Source: a virus
IMG/VR virus record: IMGVR_UViG_3300025276_000084
Location: 1-35,693 of that record
Direction: 5' to 3' (one strand)
Length of the DNA stretch: 35,693 bases
In this document: positions 21,258 through 30,531 of the stretch, in pieces
How the letters are laid out: each line of letters opens with the position of its first letter
How positions within the stretch are numbered: position 1 is the first letter of the stretch
Made by a program: the position numbers and the translations under genes
Notes under the pieces: model-generated
The model's input: only the letters and a program-made list of their open reading frames with translations
The model's database searches: none
What the model was told of the DNA's origin: nothing

Positions 21258-22756
21258 TAGTCAGTCTGCCCTGTTACGCTGAAACCGTCGCCTGCGGGTA
21301 ATCCTTGCCCGCCGCCGTAATAAAACGAGCTTGCGATTGGGTCGTTTTCAATTTTAGTCATAATGCGTTTAATGTCGAGCAAGTTGGCACGCAAAACCTT
21401 TGGTTCTGTGTCTTGCTTGATCGCACCAAGGGTGCCGATCAGCAAATTAAGCTCTTGCGTGTTAATCGCGCCAAGAGCGCCGCCCGTTTTGGACTCATCA
21501 CGCATTTGTTGCAACCTTTCAAAACCGATCTGGCCTTGTAAGCCCTCCAGTGTATTACTGAAAGTTACAGCCTCTTGGTTCAAGCCAAATTGAGCCAGAC
21601 GATTGCCCACAACGCCCGCCTCTGGAAGGTCAAATGTGCTGGCAGAGTCAATCATGTCAACAAGCCTATCGACGTCACGCCCCACGATGAAATTGCGGGT
21701 TTCGTCTGTTGTGCTTCCTGCTGCATCCCGCGCAGCTTGCGCCCTCGCCGCTTCCGCTTCCGCTACCGCTACAGGCCCGCCGGGGATGACGCTCGCCTCA
21801 CCCGTGATGACGTCAAGGCGATACCCCGGTGCCAAGCCAGCCTTTGCGCCATAAAGGTAATTTCCGCCCCCGACGTCTCCGGTGTTAATTGTGGTTCCGC
21901 TGCGGCTCATTGCCAAAAACTCTTTCGCTGCCTCCGGTCCATCCGACGCAAGAATGCGCTGATATTCGGCATAATTCTGCATTGCCGCAGTGCTGTTATC
22001 TTTCGGCTTCGCTAGTAATTGCGCAGCCGCGTCTTGGGCGCTAATCATGCCCTTTTCAACCATGCTCGCCAAGTCAGCGCGGCCATTGGCCCGGAGATAC
22101 TCGACTGTTTTGTTTCGTGTTTGATTCGTCTGACGCTCTTGACGGTTTGCCCTGACGTTGGCGGCAAGGTTTTGATCCGGTCGCAACGTGAGGCTGTTGA
22201 AGCCAACGGCCAGCTTGCCCATCGTGTCCTTGAAGTCATCGCGCTGGTAGAATGGCAGCGCCGTGTCGCCTTGCGCGTTGCGGTCCTGCTTCTGTATTCC
22301 TAGCGCGCCGAGGATGCCTTGGCGCTGTGTCGGTTGCATAGCCATCCGCTGGCCTCCTGTGTTTGATTGTCGTCCAAGCGCGGCCATCGCGTCTGCGCCG
22401 GTGCCAAGGATAGTTGACACGTAATTTTGCGTTTCTTTGAACGGTGGAATGCCGCCGTACTTGCGCACATTGCTGGGGCCAGCGTTGTATGCGGCCAATG
22501 CCAGCTCTGGCGTGCCAAAGGCGTCAAGTTGCTGCCGAAGATAACGTGCGCCGCCAGTCAGGTTTTGCACGGGGTCATTAGGGTCAACCCCAAGGTCGCG
22601 CGCCGTTCCAGGCATCAACTGAGCCAAGCCCATTGCGCCAGCCTCGCTTACCGCGTTTGGCCGAAAGCGGCTTTCCTGATTAACCAGCCGCAAGAATAGG
22701 TCGGTCGGCACGCCCTCTTGCTGCGCTATCTGTGATGCCAGCGCGCGGTAGTCCAT
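21257..22756 (-). CDS. Virion-associated lytic transglycosylase (SLT) (499 aa)
   Basis: Residues 5-115 are a soluble lytic transglycosylase domain: catalytic E28 in [11 protein letters not shown], then [12 protein letters not shown] (42-51) and [17 protein letters not shown] (86-102), the usual ES-GLAQ-AYNAG order. The remaining 380 residues are helical and Gln/Ala-rich, with an acidic Ala run ([19 protein letters not shown]). It would open the murein layer locally as DNA is ejected into the cell, rather than lyse cells at the end; the M15 endolysin serves that. It overlaps the previous and following genes as TAATG. Confidence 0.85.
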   Translation of the reverse strand: MDYRALASQIAQQEGVPTDLFLRLVNQESRFRPNAVSEAGAMGLAQLMPGTARDLGVDPNDPVQNLTGGARYLRQQLDAFGTPELALAAYNAGPSNVRKYGGIPPFKETQNYVSTILGTGADAMAALGRQSNTGGQRMAMQPTQRQGILGALGIQKQDRNAQGDTALPFYQRDDFKDTMGKLAVGFNSLTLRPDQNLAANVRANRQERQTNQTRNKTVEYLRANGRADLASMVEKGMISAQDAAAQLLAKPKDNSTAAMQNYAEYQRILASDGPEAAKEFLAMSRSGTTINTGDVGGGNYLYGAKAGLAPGYRLDVITGEASVIPGGPVAVAEAEAARAQAARDAAGSTTDETRNFIVGRDVDRLVDMIDSASTFDLPEAGVVGNRLAQFGLNQEAVTFSNTLEGLQGQIGFERLQQMRDESKTGGALGAINTQELNLLIGTLGAIKQDTEPKVLRANLLDIKRIMTKIENDPIASSFYYGGGQGLPAGDGFSVTGQTD

Positions 22757-23487
22757 TACGAGGCCATCCCTGCCGCCGCAGTTAAATACTCAAACAGGCC
22801 GGGCTGGCGCGTGTCAGTTGACGTCGCCCCAGTTGGCGAACCGGACGCCAAGGCGGTAAAGGCGTTTAGCCTGTTGTATGGGTCATCTTGCTGACGCATA
22901 AACTCGCCGTAATCGCCAGCCAACTGCGCGCCCTGCAACGCCGTGTCAGTCGCGCCAACGCCGGACAATCCAGCAGCGCCAGCGCCAAGTGCGCCCTGTT
23001 GCTGCTGAATTTGCGCCATTGTCTGCGCCTGCGCCTGACCGTAGCCCTGCTGCATCATCTGGGCGATTAGCTGGTTTTGGTTGGCAAGGTTGCCAGTGTC
23101 AAATTCAGCCTCGTATACGGCGCGGCGACCACCGCCACCAAATGCGCCAGAGCCAATCATGTTGGCTTCGCTCGCAGTGCGCGCCTGTTCCTGTTGCCGA
23201 CCCATGCGGGCAAGCGACGTGTCAATCACGTTAGATTGATATGGGTTCATGTTTGCTTGCGTGCGCGCAGCGTAATCTTGTGGCGTCATCTGGCCCATTT
23301 GGGCGATGTCGCCGTATAGCTGGCCAGCTTGCGTGGTGTAATCGCTCATGCCCGGCGCAAACGACCCCGTGTATGGGGTAAACTCAGTGTTTGCCAAGGC
23401 TGTCGCCGCCGGGGCCGCAAACTCGTTGTAAGCCTCGACGCCCGGCCCAGTCGATGCCTGTGTCGTTGTGCTTTTACCTTGTCCCAT
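22756..23487 (-). CDS. Small Gln/Ala/Gly-rich internal virion protein (243 aa)
   Basis: Function inferred from place and composition. The 243 residues are rich in Ala, Gly, Gln and Thr: [54 protein letters not shown]. This resembles small ejection proteins or tail-associated helical proteins of podoviruses. It has no enzyme motif. It is coupled to the transglycosylase gene (TAATG) and overlaps the GNAT-like gene by 14 bases, so the ejection set appears to be made as one block. Confidence 0.65.
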   Translation of the reverse strand: MGQGKSTTTQASTGPGVEAYNEFAAPAATALANTEFTPYTGSFAPGMSDYTTQAGQLYGDIAQMGQMTPQDYAARTQANMNPYQSNVIDTSLARMGRQQEQARTASEANMIGSGAFGGGGRRAVYEAEFDTGNLANQNQLIAQMMQQGYGQAQAQTMAQIQQQQGALGAGAAGLSGVGATDTALQGAQLAGDYGEFMRQQDDPYNRLNAFTALASGSPTGATSTDTRQPGLFEYLTAAAGMAS

Positions 23488-23917
23488 CGTTTAGCTCCAT
23501 TTCGTAGGCCACATGAACGGGCCGAAAGTTGTATTTTCCTGCCATCTTTGACCAGCCGCGCCGGGCTTTGGTCTCAATAGCGTCATATCCGGCGGCCCTT
23601 GCCACCCTCGCCAGTTCGCCGACGGCATCCTCTGCCCAGTCCTCCGCAGCGTCTCCGCCCAGCAACTCAATACACAAAACCTTGCGGCGCGGGTACTGGT
23701 CTTCGCTGGTAGTCATCGCCGCGCGGGGCTTTGACCCCACCATAATTAACCATAACACTGCCTTGCCGTTTGCAATTGCATCCTTGACGTCGTCCAGCCC
23801 ATACTGGCTGTCGTATCGCTTGCGCGCCAGCTCAATCATTGGTGAGGCCACCGGCCACCACTTGTCCAACTCGCTGATCGGCACGTAAGATAATGTGACC
23901 TTATCATTTTTGCCCAT
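23474..23917 (-). CDS. GNAT-like acetyltransferase-fold protein in the virion cluster (147 aa)
   Basis: ATG at 23917 is chosen; a GTG at 23926 overlapping the previous stop (GTGA) is nearly as good. The sequence reads like a degenerate GNAT domain: a helix-rich start (WWPVASPMIELARKRYD), AIANGKAVLWLIMVG as a strand pair, the central KVLCIELLGGDAAEDWAEDAVGELARVARAAGYDAIE, and RRGWSKMAGKYNFRPVHVAYEMEL, like the GW..l.k.GF..... end of GNATs. The acetyl-CoA loop (Q/RxxGxG/A) is not evident. It lies between a tail protein and ejection proteins. It may be a structural or assembly protein that reuses the fold rather than an enzyme. Confidence 0.5.
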   Translation of the reverse strand: MGKNDKVTLSYVPISELDKWWPVASPMIELARKRYDSQYGLDDVKDAIANGKAVLWLIMVGSKPRAAMTTSEDQYPRRKVLCIELLGGDAAEDWAEDAVGELARVARAAGYDAIETKARRGWSKMAGKYNFRPVHVAYEMELNDGTR

Positions 23918-23922
23918 ATATG

Positions 23923-24576
23923 TCACCCATGCACCCTGATTATAGACAATGTAGCAGCGGGAGCCGCAGGCGCAAACGCAGACGCCGCCGTGGCTTCAAG
24001 ATGTCCGGCTGTATTGGACACAGCCCACATGGCCTCAAGGTAGTCTCCGGCGGCAACGTCAAAGAACGCCGTGCGACCAGACAGGGTCGTCGCGCCGTTC
24101 TGGTGCAGCGCGTTCCTGACCGTCGCACCGGCGACGTCTGTGCCGTTAATGCGTGGCCAAAAGTAAAAGTTGACTGTGCTGCCCGACGTGCTGCTAGTCT
24201 GCGCCGCAAACGAGACGGAATAGTGTCCAGCCTCCGCGAACACAATGCGCGATGTGGGCGACCCAAGCGAAATGAATTGACCGGTATTGAGCGTGAACGT
24301 CAGCGGGTATGCCGTGTTTATTGCTGCCGCCGTGACGTCAGACGTGATGGATAGCTGCGCGTCGCCACCCTCGACGACGACCTGCCGGAACGCGCCGCTC
24401 TTGGACACAACTGGGTAAGATGCGGTCTCGTTCCAGAGCAGCGTGCCATTTTGGGCGGCAGTCTCATTGCCAGTAAACCACTGCAAGTTGGGCAGCGACT
24501 GGCCCAACCACGTAGTCAGTTGTCGGCCCCAAGTCTTCCAGTCTGGGCCAAAGGGTGGCGGTGCGCGTCCGCTCAT
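23923..24576 (-). CDS. Beta-sandwich virion protein (C1q/TNF-like), tail component (217 aa)
   Basis: Residues 1-35 are a Pro/Trp-rich arm (PPPFGPDWKTWGRQLTTWLGQSLPNLQW) that could anchor it to a partner. The remaining region is beta-rich and reads like the jelly-roll of phage C1q/TNF-like domains: YPLTFTLNTGQF, SRIVFAEAGHYSVSFAAQTSS, VNFYFWPRINGTDV, TAFFDVAAGDYLEAMWAVSN. Such domains trimerise on fibres or decorate virions. It shares ATGA with the preceding nozzle-like gene. The domain name is tentative, while the virion role is likely. Confidence 0.6.
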   Translation of the reverse strand: MSGRAPPPFGPDWKTWGRQLTTWLGQSLPNLQWFTGNETAAQNGTLLWNETASYPVVSKSGAFRQVVVEGGDAQLSITSDVTAAAINTAYPLTFTLNTGQFISLGSPTSRIVFAEAGHYSVSFAAQTSSTSGSTVNFYFWPRINGTDVAGATVRNALHQNGATTLSGRTAFFDVAAGDYLEAMWAVSNTAGHLEATAASAFAPAAPAATLSIIRVHG

Positions 24577-26051
24577 CTGCGGCCACCCGCCTTGGCGTCA
24601 AATCTAAACTTGCCGACGCGCCAGTCACCGTCAACTGCGTCAACCCTCATGCGGATTTGTCGGCCCTGAAACCGGACACTGGTCGGTTCTGTCAGCGTAT
24701 ATGGCCCGTGTGATGCCTCCGCAGAGTTTGGATAGCTGCGCGTCTTGAACGTAGTCGTGACGCTGCCAAGTGACAGCTCGTCCGGGATTAAGTTGGTGAC
24801 GACGGCGAGGTTGTCGCCCGCGCCGATCTTAAACGGCCCAGATTGAGCGTAGACAGTCTGGGCCTCATAGTTGAACCCAGTTTCGTGGTTGTATATCCGG
24901 CCAGCGTCGCTCGCCATAATCGGCGCGCGGAATACGCCACGATCAACCCCGGCGGTGCGTGGCAGTTTGCCAATCAGCCAGTGGTTGTCGTGGTAATCAT
25001 ATGCCACGTAGCTGTCGATCTCGGTCGCGTCGGCGCTGCAATAGAACCACCAGACCTCACCGTTTTGGCCGTTCGGCACACCCCAGCTCTTGCTGATCTG
25101 GGCGGGGTTCATGTCACTGAATACCGCGTCAAATACGTCGCACGGAACCTCTGATACAGTTGACCCATCGTATCTAAAGAAATTCTGCTGGCCCATCCAG
25201 AAAACTCCGGCGGGCGTGTCCACGACCACCTTACGAGCAACTGCGCCACAAGCCGCGCCAACGCGCTCAAATTGGTAAATAAATGGGGGGCCTTGGTATA
25301 CCGCACGGTGTGCGTCTTGATCGGTTACGATAATTGTCTGGCCCTGTGCCGCGACGGCAGCCATGATCTGGCCGCTGGTCTGCAACGTCACGTCGCCCGC
25401 CTGATTGGTGCTGGATGGGGTCCACTGCGTGTTATTTTCAAAGTCGCACCAAGCAACTTTATTTTTAACGCCGCCAGCGCCCAGTGCAAAGATAAACCGC
25501 TCGCCAGTCACGACCAGCCCACTGCAATTGATGGGCGAGTTTGCAATCTGCGCGGCTGGTGTGCCGGTGTTTAATTGCCACTCGTACAATTTGCCGTCGG
25601 CATTGCTGCAGGCTACCAAATACTGGCCATAGCTGTCCATTGACCACGTTGTGGCTTCGCCGTAATTGCCGCTGTCGGGTCTGGTTTGTCCATAGAATGA
25701 TGTACCGTATGGCCCGCCGCCGTAGCCGGTGTTTACCGACGCCGTTTCGGCTCCAGACGTAAATCCTGCGGGCGTGATGTCGAACGTACCTCCGCCGGAT
25801 GTCGTCGCGTACAACTTGTTGTACGTCCCTGCGGCAATCCAACGGTTGGTCGTGTTGTCCTGCCACGCCAGCATCCCACGCGGCGGCGCTGCGTATTCCA
25901 CGTCGCCCGTGCGGTCCACCCAGCCGCCGACGGGGCGCATTGAACCCTCATGCCAACGCACAAGACTACCGTCGTGCCAGCGTCCTTCGGACTGCAAGTC
26001 AGTGCCGTGATTTCGGAATCCCGATGGCGGCGTTAATTCGACTAGCGGCAT
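24573..26051 (-). CDS. Tail nozzle or stabilisation protein, beta-propeller-like (492 aa)
   Basis: The ATG at 26051 follows AGGAT by six bases; the frame above it is a shadow of the adhesin gene. The 492 residues look like a repeated beta-blade protein: WHDGSLVRWHEGSMRPVGGW, GMLAWQDNTTNRWIAAGTYNKLY, QYLVACSNADGKLYEW, FIFALGAGGVKNKVAWCDF, FYCSADATEIDSYVAYDYHDNHWLIGKL. This pattern fits the hub/nozzle proteins that close podovirus heads after packaging (P22 gp10-like DNA stabilisation proteins). It shares four bases with the next gene (ATGA). No catalytic motif is seen. Confidence 0.7.
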   Translation of the reverse strand: MPLVELTPPSGFRNHGTDLQSEGRWHDGSLVRWHEGSMRPVGGWVDRTGDVEYAAPPRGMLAWQDNTTNRWIAAGTYNKLYATTSGGGTFDITPAGFTSGAETASVNTGYGGGPYGTSFYGQTRPDSGNYGEATTWSMDSYGQYLVACSNADGKLYEWQLNTGTPAAQIANSPINCSGLVVTGERFIFALGAGGVKNKVAWCDFENNTQWTPSSTNQAGDVTLQTSGQIMAAVAAQGQTIIVTDQDAHRAVYQGPPFIYQFERVGAACGAVARKVVVDTPAGVFWMGQQNFFRYDGSTVSEVPCDVFDAVFSDMNPAQISKSWGVPNGQNGEVWWFYCSADATEIDSYVAYDYHDNHWLIGKLPRTAGVDRGVFRAPIMASDAGRIYNHETGFNYEAQTVYAQSGPFKIGAGDNLAVVTNLIPDELSLGSVTTTFKTRSYPNSAEASHGPYTLTEPTSVRFQGRQIRMRVDAVDGDWRVGKFRFDAKAGGRR

Positions 26052-26061
26052 GGTGTGATCC

Positions 26062-27033
26062 TTAAATTTCGTACACGATATAGACGAGGCCGTGGCCGCC
26101 GCGTCCGCTAGTATGTGTTCCGCGAGACGCGCCACCAGAGCCAGCGGCGAACGTAGCATCTAAAGAGTTGCCGATACGCGATCCTTCTGTGCCGTCTAGC
26201 GTTGTGTTGGTGGCGCTAAGTAAAGCGGCTTGTGCGCGCCCTATCTGGTAGGTGGATAGGTAGGTCGGCCAAGTCCCGTTATCACTAACCTTTGCGCCCT
26301 CAGAGGTCTGAAAGTTTCCTGTGTTGGCACTCGTCCCTGACTTTTCATCAATTACGGGGCAACCTCCGCCAGACGAGCTAGATGCCTCAGTCCCAGCATT
26401 ATCAGAAACGGATGACCCTGAGTCGCCCCCATTTTTATTTAGCACGTTACCGCCAGAACCGGCACCGCCAAGCGCGCCAGCACTAAAGTTGTAATCTGTA
26501 CCTACGTTTGATGTCTCGGAAGCCCTGCCACCTTGTCCGCCTTCGCAAGACATTGTCAGACCTGATCCCGTAAATGTAGTCGCAGTGCCGTCGTTCCCAA
26601 ACTGAAAATGGTTATACGGACTTTGGACCCCCGCACCGCCAACACCGATGACGACTGTCGTGCTTCCGGCAGCGGACGCCGCAATCTTAGAATATGCGTA
26701 TCCGCCCGCACCGCCGCCTGACGCCGAGCAGTTTCCTGCGGGGTTGAATAGGCCCGATGCGGTATCTGGCTCAGCTGACCCGCCCGATCCGCCTGCGCCA
26801 AAACAGAATATGTGGATAAAGCTCGCCAAGTTTGGCTTTGGCGTCCACGTCTGGCTGCTGGTCAAAGTCTCCGAAACGAGAAACTGTTTCCCGCGCAGGT
26901 TGTCCATAGAAATTGCGCCAGACGCCGGTATCCCAGACGCGAGGTCGTAGTATTCGTTAAGGCCAATGGCATGCGCCCCGCCAAATTCGTTCTGAACGTC
27001 TTGCAGCGTTATAATGCCGGTCGGGGTTGTCAT
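26062..27033 (-). CDS. Glycine-rich receptor-binding adhesin (323 aa)
   Basis: Residues 1-52 (TTPTGIITLQDVQNEFGG to SMDNLRGKQF) form the short attachment domain often seen at the start of phage Gly-rich tail proteins. The rest is built of Gly/Ser-rich loops (FGAGGSGGSAEP, SASGGGAGGYAYSKI, GGAGSGGNVLNKNGGDSGSS, GSGGASRGTHTSGRGGHG) between short strands and ends in LVYIVYEI. This resembles polyglycine-II-type adhesins such as T4-like gp38, whose variable loops set host range. It follows the 128-aa fibre gene with no gap. Confidence 0.7.
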   Translation of the reverse strand: MTTPTGIITLQDVQNEFGGAHAIGLNEYYDLASGIPASGAISMDNLRGKQFLVSETLTSSQTWTPKPNLASFIHIFCFGAGGSGGSAEPDTASGLFNPAGNCSASGGGAGGYAYSKIAASAAGSTTVVIGVGGAGVQSPYNHFQFGNDGTATTFTGSGLTMSCEGGQGGRASETSNVGTDYNFSAGALGGAGSGGNVLNKNGGDSGSSVSDNAGTEASSSSGGGCPVIDEKSGTSANTGNFQTSEGAKVSDNGTWPTYLSTYQIGRAQAALLSATNTTLDGTEGSRIGNSLDATFAAGSGGASRGTHTSGRGGHGLVYIVYEI

Positions 27034-27420
27034 TTAGGCACTCCCGTAGGCGGTCACGTTACCTTCTACCGTTAAATTGCCGGACGAGTCCAACTTCATG
27101 CGGTCAGTGCCATCGTAGGCAAATTTTAGGTCAGTGCCAGACTGCGTGACAGTCCAGTTTGCGCCAATGCCAACGGTTCCCGTGAAGTCAGGGCTGGCCA
27201 GAGGTGCTTTAGCATTTAGCTGCGTCTGGATTGCGGACGTCACGCCGTCGGTGTAGTTCAACTCAGCCGTCGATGCGGTCAGCCCGTCCAGCTTGGCCAG
27301 CTCCGCGCTATCAAGCGAGCCGATGAATGCGCCAATGTTTGTCCAATTGGTATTGAGCGTTGCCCCCCAAGTGTCCTCGCTGCCGTTTACAACGGGTAGG
27401 CTATATACAAAAGTGGTCAT
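27034..27420 (-). CDS. Short fibre protein (128 aa)
   Basis: A fibre-like protein. The N-terminal part SLPVVNGSEDTWGATLNTNWTNIGAFIGSLD is a recurrent start in phage fibre proteins. It is followed by the trimeric-fibre repeat LAKLDGLTASTAELNYTDGVTSAIQTQLNAKAPLASPDFTGTV and a beta-rich end with LKFAYDGTDRMKLDSSGNLTVEGNVTAYG. The middle motif (L..LT.....LNyTdGVTs.iQtQl..K) is familiar from many marine phage fibres. It abuts the genes on both sides and probably works with the adhesin. Confidence 0.75.
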   Translation of the reverse strand: MTTFVYSLPVVNGSEDTWGATLNTNWTNIGAFIGSLDSAELAKLDGLTASTAELNYTDGVTSAIQTQLNAKAPLASPDFTGTVGIGANWTVTQSGTDLKFAYDGTDRMKLDSSGNLTVEGNVTAYGSA

Positions 27421-28002
27421 TTACTGTTCCGTCCAATTGTCTGCGGCAACTGCCGCTGGTGTCCAAGTGTCGTCCGCCGTCGCCGCTGGCGTCCAAGTCT
27501 CTGCGGCAATGGCCGCTGGTGTCCAAGTGTCACTCGCTACCGATGCGGGCGTCCAGTTTTCTGGCGTGATCGGCTGCGGTTCCCACTTATATCGCGCATT
27601 TGCTTGCACTATAGCATGAATTGACGCAGCCGCGCCAGCCGACAAAATAAGGTGTACGCGGGCCGTCATAGTCGCCGTCACGGCGGCGGCGGCGCGCGCA
27701 ACTTGAATAGTGCTGGCCGCCGCCGAAGCCGTGGCCGTTATCTGAGATGCACCCGCAGACGCGCGGACGCGGAGCGTGTCAGCGGAAGCCGCCGCAGACG
27801 CCGCAGACGCCGCAATCGCCAAACGGGCGCGGGTGGTGTTGGCTGACGTCGTGGCCAGCACGGCGGCGGACGCAGACGCAACACGGACGGCAGTCGCGGC
27901 CGCGACTGCCGTGGCCGTGGCAAAGATTGCGACTGCGGCGTTGCGCCACTTAGCGCCACTGGCGGCGAGCGGCGATGACGCTAGTGGGGTAAAGCCCAAC
28001 AT
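27421..28002 (-). CDS. Ala-rich structural protein with WTPAA decapeptide repeats (193 aa)
   Basis: Residues 1-145 are strongly Ala-rich with Thr, Val and Arg, likely long helix (ASASAAVLATTSANTTRARLA). The C-terminal 45 residues consist of a ten-residue unit repeated four and a half times: NWTPASVASD, TWTPAAIAAE, TWTPAATADD, TWTPAAVAAD, NWTEQ. The DNA repeats with the same 30-base period. It lies between a small conserved gene and the short fibre gene. A structural spacer or fibre-attachment protein is likely; no enzyme motif is present. Confidence 0.65.
   Translation of the reverse strand: MLGFTPLASSPLAASGAKWRNAAVAIFATATAVAAATAVRVASASAAVLATTSANTTRARLAIAASAASAAASADTLRVRASAGASQITATASAAASTIQVARAAAAVTATMTARVHLILSAGAAASIHAIVQANARYKWEPQPITPENWTPASVASDTWTPAAIAAETWTPAATADDTWTPAAVAADNWTEQ
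27430..27558 (-). repeat. 30-bp-period coding repeat (WTPAA units)
   Basis: Four full and one partial in-frame units of 30 bases encode the decapeptide repeat of the 193-aa protein. GCCGCTGGTGTCCAAGTGTC occurs at 27451-27470 and again near 27509 on the plus strand. Confidence 0.85.
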
Positions 28003-28005
28003 AGC

Positions 28006-28263
28006 TTACTCTTCCTGTGCTTGGGCCGCACGTTGTAAATCGAAAGCAGCTTTAACGCTAGGGGTGTGTACTGCACTAGCGATAGCTTGTACTTCTGCGC
28101 TCTCACCTGTGATGTCAGCGTCTGGTGCTACTACATGGCGTGAGAAGCTACGGCTGATCTCTACGCCATCGCGCTTGATAACCGTAGCTGTCCTCACTTG
28201 GATGTTCTTGAACTCGCCTACGATCTCGATCTTGTCTTGGATGGTTTCTTCTGTAAGTGCCAT
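28006..28263 (-). CDS. Conserved small phage protein by the fibre genes (85 aa)
   Basis: Function unknown. GGAGGCC lies three bases before the ATG. The sequence MALTEETIQDKIEIVGEF, KNIQVRTATVIKRDGVEISRSFSRHVVAPDADITGE and VQAIASAVHTPSVKAAF resembles a conserved family of about 80 residues found in many marine and cyanophage genomes near tail fibres. It probably has a beta-rich N-terminal half and a helical end, and could be a fibre-associated or assembly protein. It is less GC-rich than the virion genes nearby. Confidence 0.7.
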   Translation of the reverse strand: MALTEETIQDKIEIVGEFKNIQVRTATVIKRDGVEISRSFSRHVVAPDADITGESAEVQAIASAVHTPSVKAAFDLQRAAQAQEE

Positions 28264-28274
28264 GATGGCCTCCT

Positions 28275-30149
28275 TTAGGTCACTGAGTAGGTTATGCTTC
28301 CGTAAAAGTCAGCCGCTGCTGATGTGCAGTCTTGGACTTTTTTAATGACAGAATTTGCACCACTCACATTGTTTCTCAAGCGCAAAAATGTTTGATTTGT
28401 AACCGCTTCCATGTACGCACCTGTGCTACTTGTGACGCTATGTGCTTGGAGGCTGCCAATTGCACGTTTTGTCGAGTTTACTGTGAAGGGCAGCCCTGTG
28501 ACCCTTAAAAAGTCCGATGCCGTAAGACCCGTTGTGTCAATGTTCGTAATAGCAAAGGCCACAACAACCACATTACCTATCTTAGTGTAGGTGCCTGTCC
28601 CTGTGGTGCTTGATGCGTTGGAAGAACTATCCTCAAAGCCGACTGTATAAGTGCCTTCTTCATAGTCGTCTAACCGATTGGCTGTGGCCTCCCCACCAAG
28701 GAAAATGCCTGTTTGGGCCACAATTGCCCCGTTCACCTCTAACGCTTGTGAAGGGTTCGCCTCGTTAATACCAACGCGACCATTAGAAACGAACTTTACA
28801 AACTCGGTTGCTGACCCTCCGCCGTAACCTTGGAATATAAACGACCCATTGGATGCTCCGTTCCTAGCTCTGAAATATGTTGCCCCACCCGATACGATTA
28901 TTTGCGTCTGCTGGTCTGTTCCGTCAGTATCGTTCATAAAGATAGTTGGATTAGGACCAGTGAGGAACAAGTCATCTCCGATAGTAACGTCCTCTGAGAT
29001 GTCGAGCCTCCCAGTGACCGAGGTTAAGCCTGACGACCAGCAGACCAATTGATTGGCCCCGTCTACCTTCAGGTGGACAGATGAGTTGGCCAGCACGTTA
29101 GTTGGGTCGGCGTCGAGTGTGATGTCGCCAGCGCCAGTGGCGTCAATCTTAGCTACATTCACAGCAGTGCTGGTATTGAACGTCATGCCGCCAGTAGTTG
29201 TCGCGTTAAGACCAGTGAAGGTCAGTGGCTGGTCGTTTCCGATGACATCTGCGCCTGTAAAAGTGCCGCTGCCAGTAGCTGTGATATTACCTGTGACTGA
29301 CAGCTTCTCTAATGGGTTGTTTGTGCCAATACCAAAGTTGCCTGAAGCATTAAATCGTGCGAACTCATTAGCTACTGAACCGCCCAAACCCCGAATGATT
29401 AATTGCCCATCAACAGCCCCGTTGCGAGTCTCTAAGTAAGTGGCCCCACTTACATTTCGCAGGACGGTGTACTCACTAACAGTATCGTTGTCAGTTAGGG
29501 TTATTGTTGGACTAGGACCAGTGAGGAACAAGTCATCCCCGATATTCACATCGCCAGCAAGGGTCAGGCTAGAAGCCGAAGCATCCCAGATAAAGTCTTC
29601 AGCCGAACCAGCAGCGTCATAGAAAACGATATCGCCGTTAGCTTTAACCTTCAAACGGTTTGTCCCCGAAGCACCGCCATAACCTTGCAAGGTGATAATA
29701 CCATCTGCCGCATCGTCGCGCGAACGGATAAGCATGTTGTTGCCAGCTTGAACAATGTGCGACTTCTGTTCTGTTCCGTCCGTGTCAACCAGCGTAAACA
29801 AGGGCTGTGTATCGGATAAAGTAAGATCAACAAATGTAGGGCTGGTATTAGGCTGAACAATGTCCGCCGCCGCCGCCGTGATAAACACCAGAGCGCCCCC
29901 CGTGAGTGACAGGAGTGATCCTGTGCTGCTCTCGGTCAGCGTGCGCGTCAAAGTCGCCCCAGACGCCGTATACGTGCCAGTGCCGATCTCCCATGCCGAG
30001 CCATCCTCAATTGTGTAGCGGACGACGTCGGCGTTTGACACGCCTGCGTCGGCAAATGTCTGGTAGCCGACGTCGGCAGCGCCCAGCGTGATGGTTCCAG
30101 TGCCAGTGGTGGCCGTGGCTACTTTGGCTCTGTTTGCGAGGGTTACCAT
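28275..30149 (-). CDS. Long tail fibre with internal repeats (624 aa)
   Basis: Residues 1-100 ([25 protein letters not shown] to [13 protein letters not shown]) form the N-terminal domain common to phage fibres. The shaft has about three copies of a unit of 60-70 residues with the pattern D-DGT-Q, YL/FRARNGA..G, IIRG/FQGYGG and (R)[13 protein letters not shown]. The tip begins [17 protein letters not shown], a motif widely seen in cyanophage and marine fibre ends. The gene is AT-richer than the portal (27 of 60 G+C in 28381-28440). It probably binds the receptor. AAGGAC precedes the ATG. Confidence 0.8.
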   Translation of the reverse strand: MVTLANRAKVATATTGTGTITLGAADVGYQTFADAGVSNADVVRYTIEDGSAWEIGTGTYTASGATLTRTLTESSTGSLLSLTGGALVFITAAAADIVQPNTSPTFVDLTLSDTQPLFTLVDTDGTEQKSHIVQAGNNMLIRSRDDAADGIITLQGYGGASGTNRLKVKANGDIVFYDAAGSAEDFIWDASASSLTLAGDVNIGDDLFLTGPSPTITLTDNDTVSEYTVLRNVSGATYLETRNGAVDGQLIIRGLGGSVANEFARFNASGNFGIGTNNPLEKLSVTGNITATGSGTFTGADVIGNDQPLTFTGLNATTTGGMTFNTSTAVNVAKIDATGAGDITLDADPTNVLANSSVHLKVDGANQLVCWSSGLTSVTGRLDISEDVTIGDDLFLTGPNPTIFMNDTDGTDQQTQIIVSGGATYFRARNGASNGSFIFQGYGGGSATEFVKFVSNGRVGINEANPSQALEVNGAIVAQTGIFLGGEATANRLDDYEEGTYTVGFEDSSSNASSTTGTGTYTKIGNVVVVAFAITNIDTTGLTASDFLRVTGLPFTVNSTKRAIGSLQAHSVTSSTGAYMEAVTNQTFLRLRNNVSGANSVIKKVQDCTSAAADFYGSITYSVT

Positions 30150-30158
30150 GATCTGTCC

Positions 30159-30530
30159 TTAACTTAGTGTGACGTCAACTTCGCCGACTGGGAAGCGCAG
30201 GATGTCGTCAACGCCAATGGCCTTGGATGTCGTCAGTGCCGCGTATGCGATCTGGTTGCCGGTCGTGGCCGCGTCAAAGATTGCGACGTGGCTGATCGTT
30301 CCCCAACTGGCAGTAGCCACGGGAAATTCAACTGCGCCAGAGTTGGTCGCAGTGTCGCCAGTTACAGTGAATGTGACCGCCTTGCGCGTGTAGCCGCTGC
30401 CGCTGATTTCTGTGCCGCTGGATGGGTCAGCCGTAAACAGCCCCAGATACCACGCCGTTGGCCGCGTCACGCTGTCGGCGTTGAATGCATATTTCAGCAC
30501 GATTGTTTCGTAAGTGTTCGAAAATGGCAT
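30159..30530 (-). CDS. Small beta-rich tail protein (123 aa)
   Basis: The 123 residues (NTYETIVLKYAFNADSVTRPTAWYLGLFTADPSS, GSGYTRKAVTFTVTGD, ISHVAIFDAATTGNQIAYAALT) form a conserved phage family with a small beta-rich fold that lies next to fibre genes. I recognise the pattern from structural clusters but cannot assign a fixed role. One base separates it from the adaptor gene upstream and nine from the long fibre gene. It may join fibre and tail. Confidence 0.65.
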   Translation of the reverse strand: MPFSNTYETIVLKYAFNADSVTRPTAWYLGLFTADPSSGTEISGSGYTRKAVTFTVTGDTATNSGAVEFPVATASWGTISHVAIFDAATTGNQIAYAALTTSKAIGVDDILRFPVGEVDVTLS

Positions 30531-30531
30531 G

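Noticed and set aside
27776-28345. Plus-strand open frame of 189 codons
   Set aside because: It is antisense to the Ala-rich structural protein; the low-complexity Ala codons read as Ala/Arg on the other strand.
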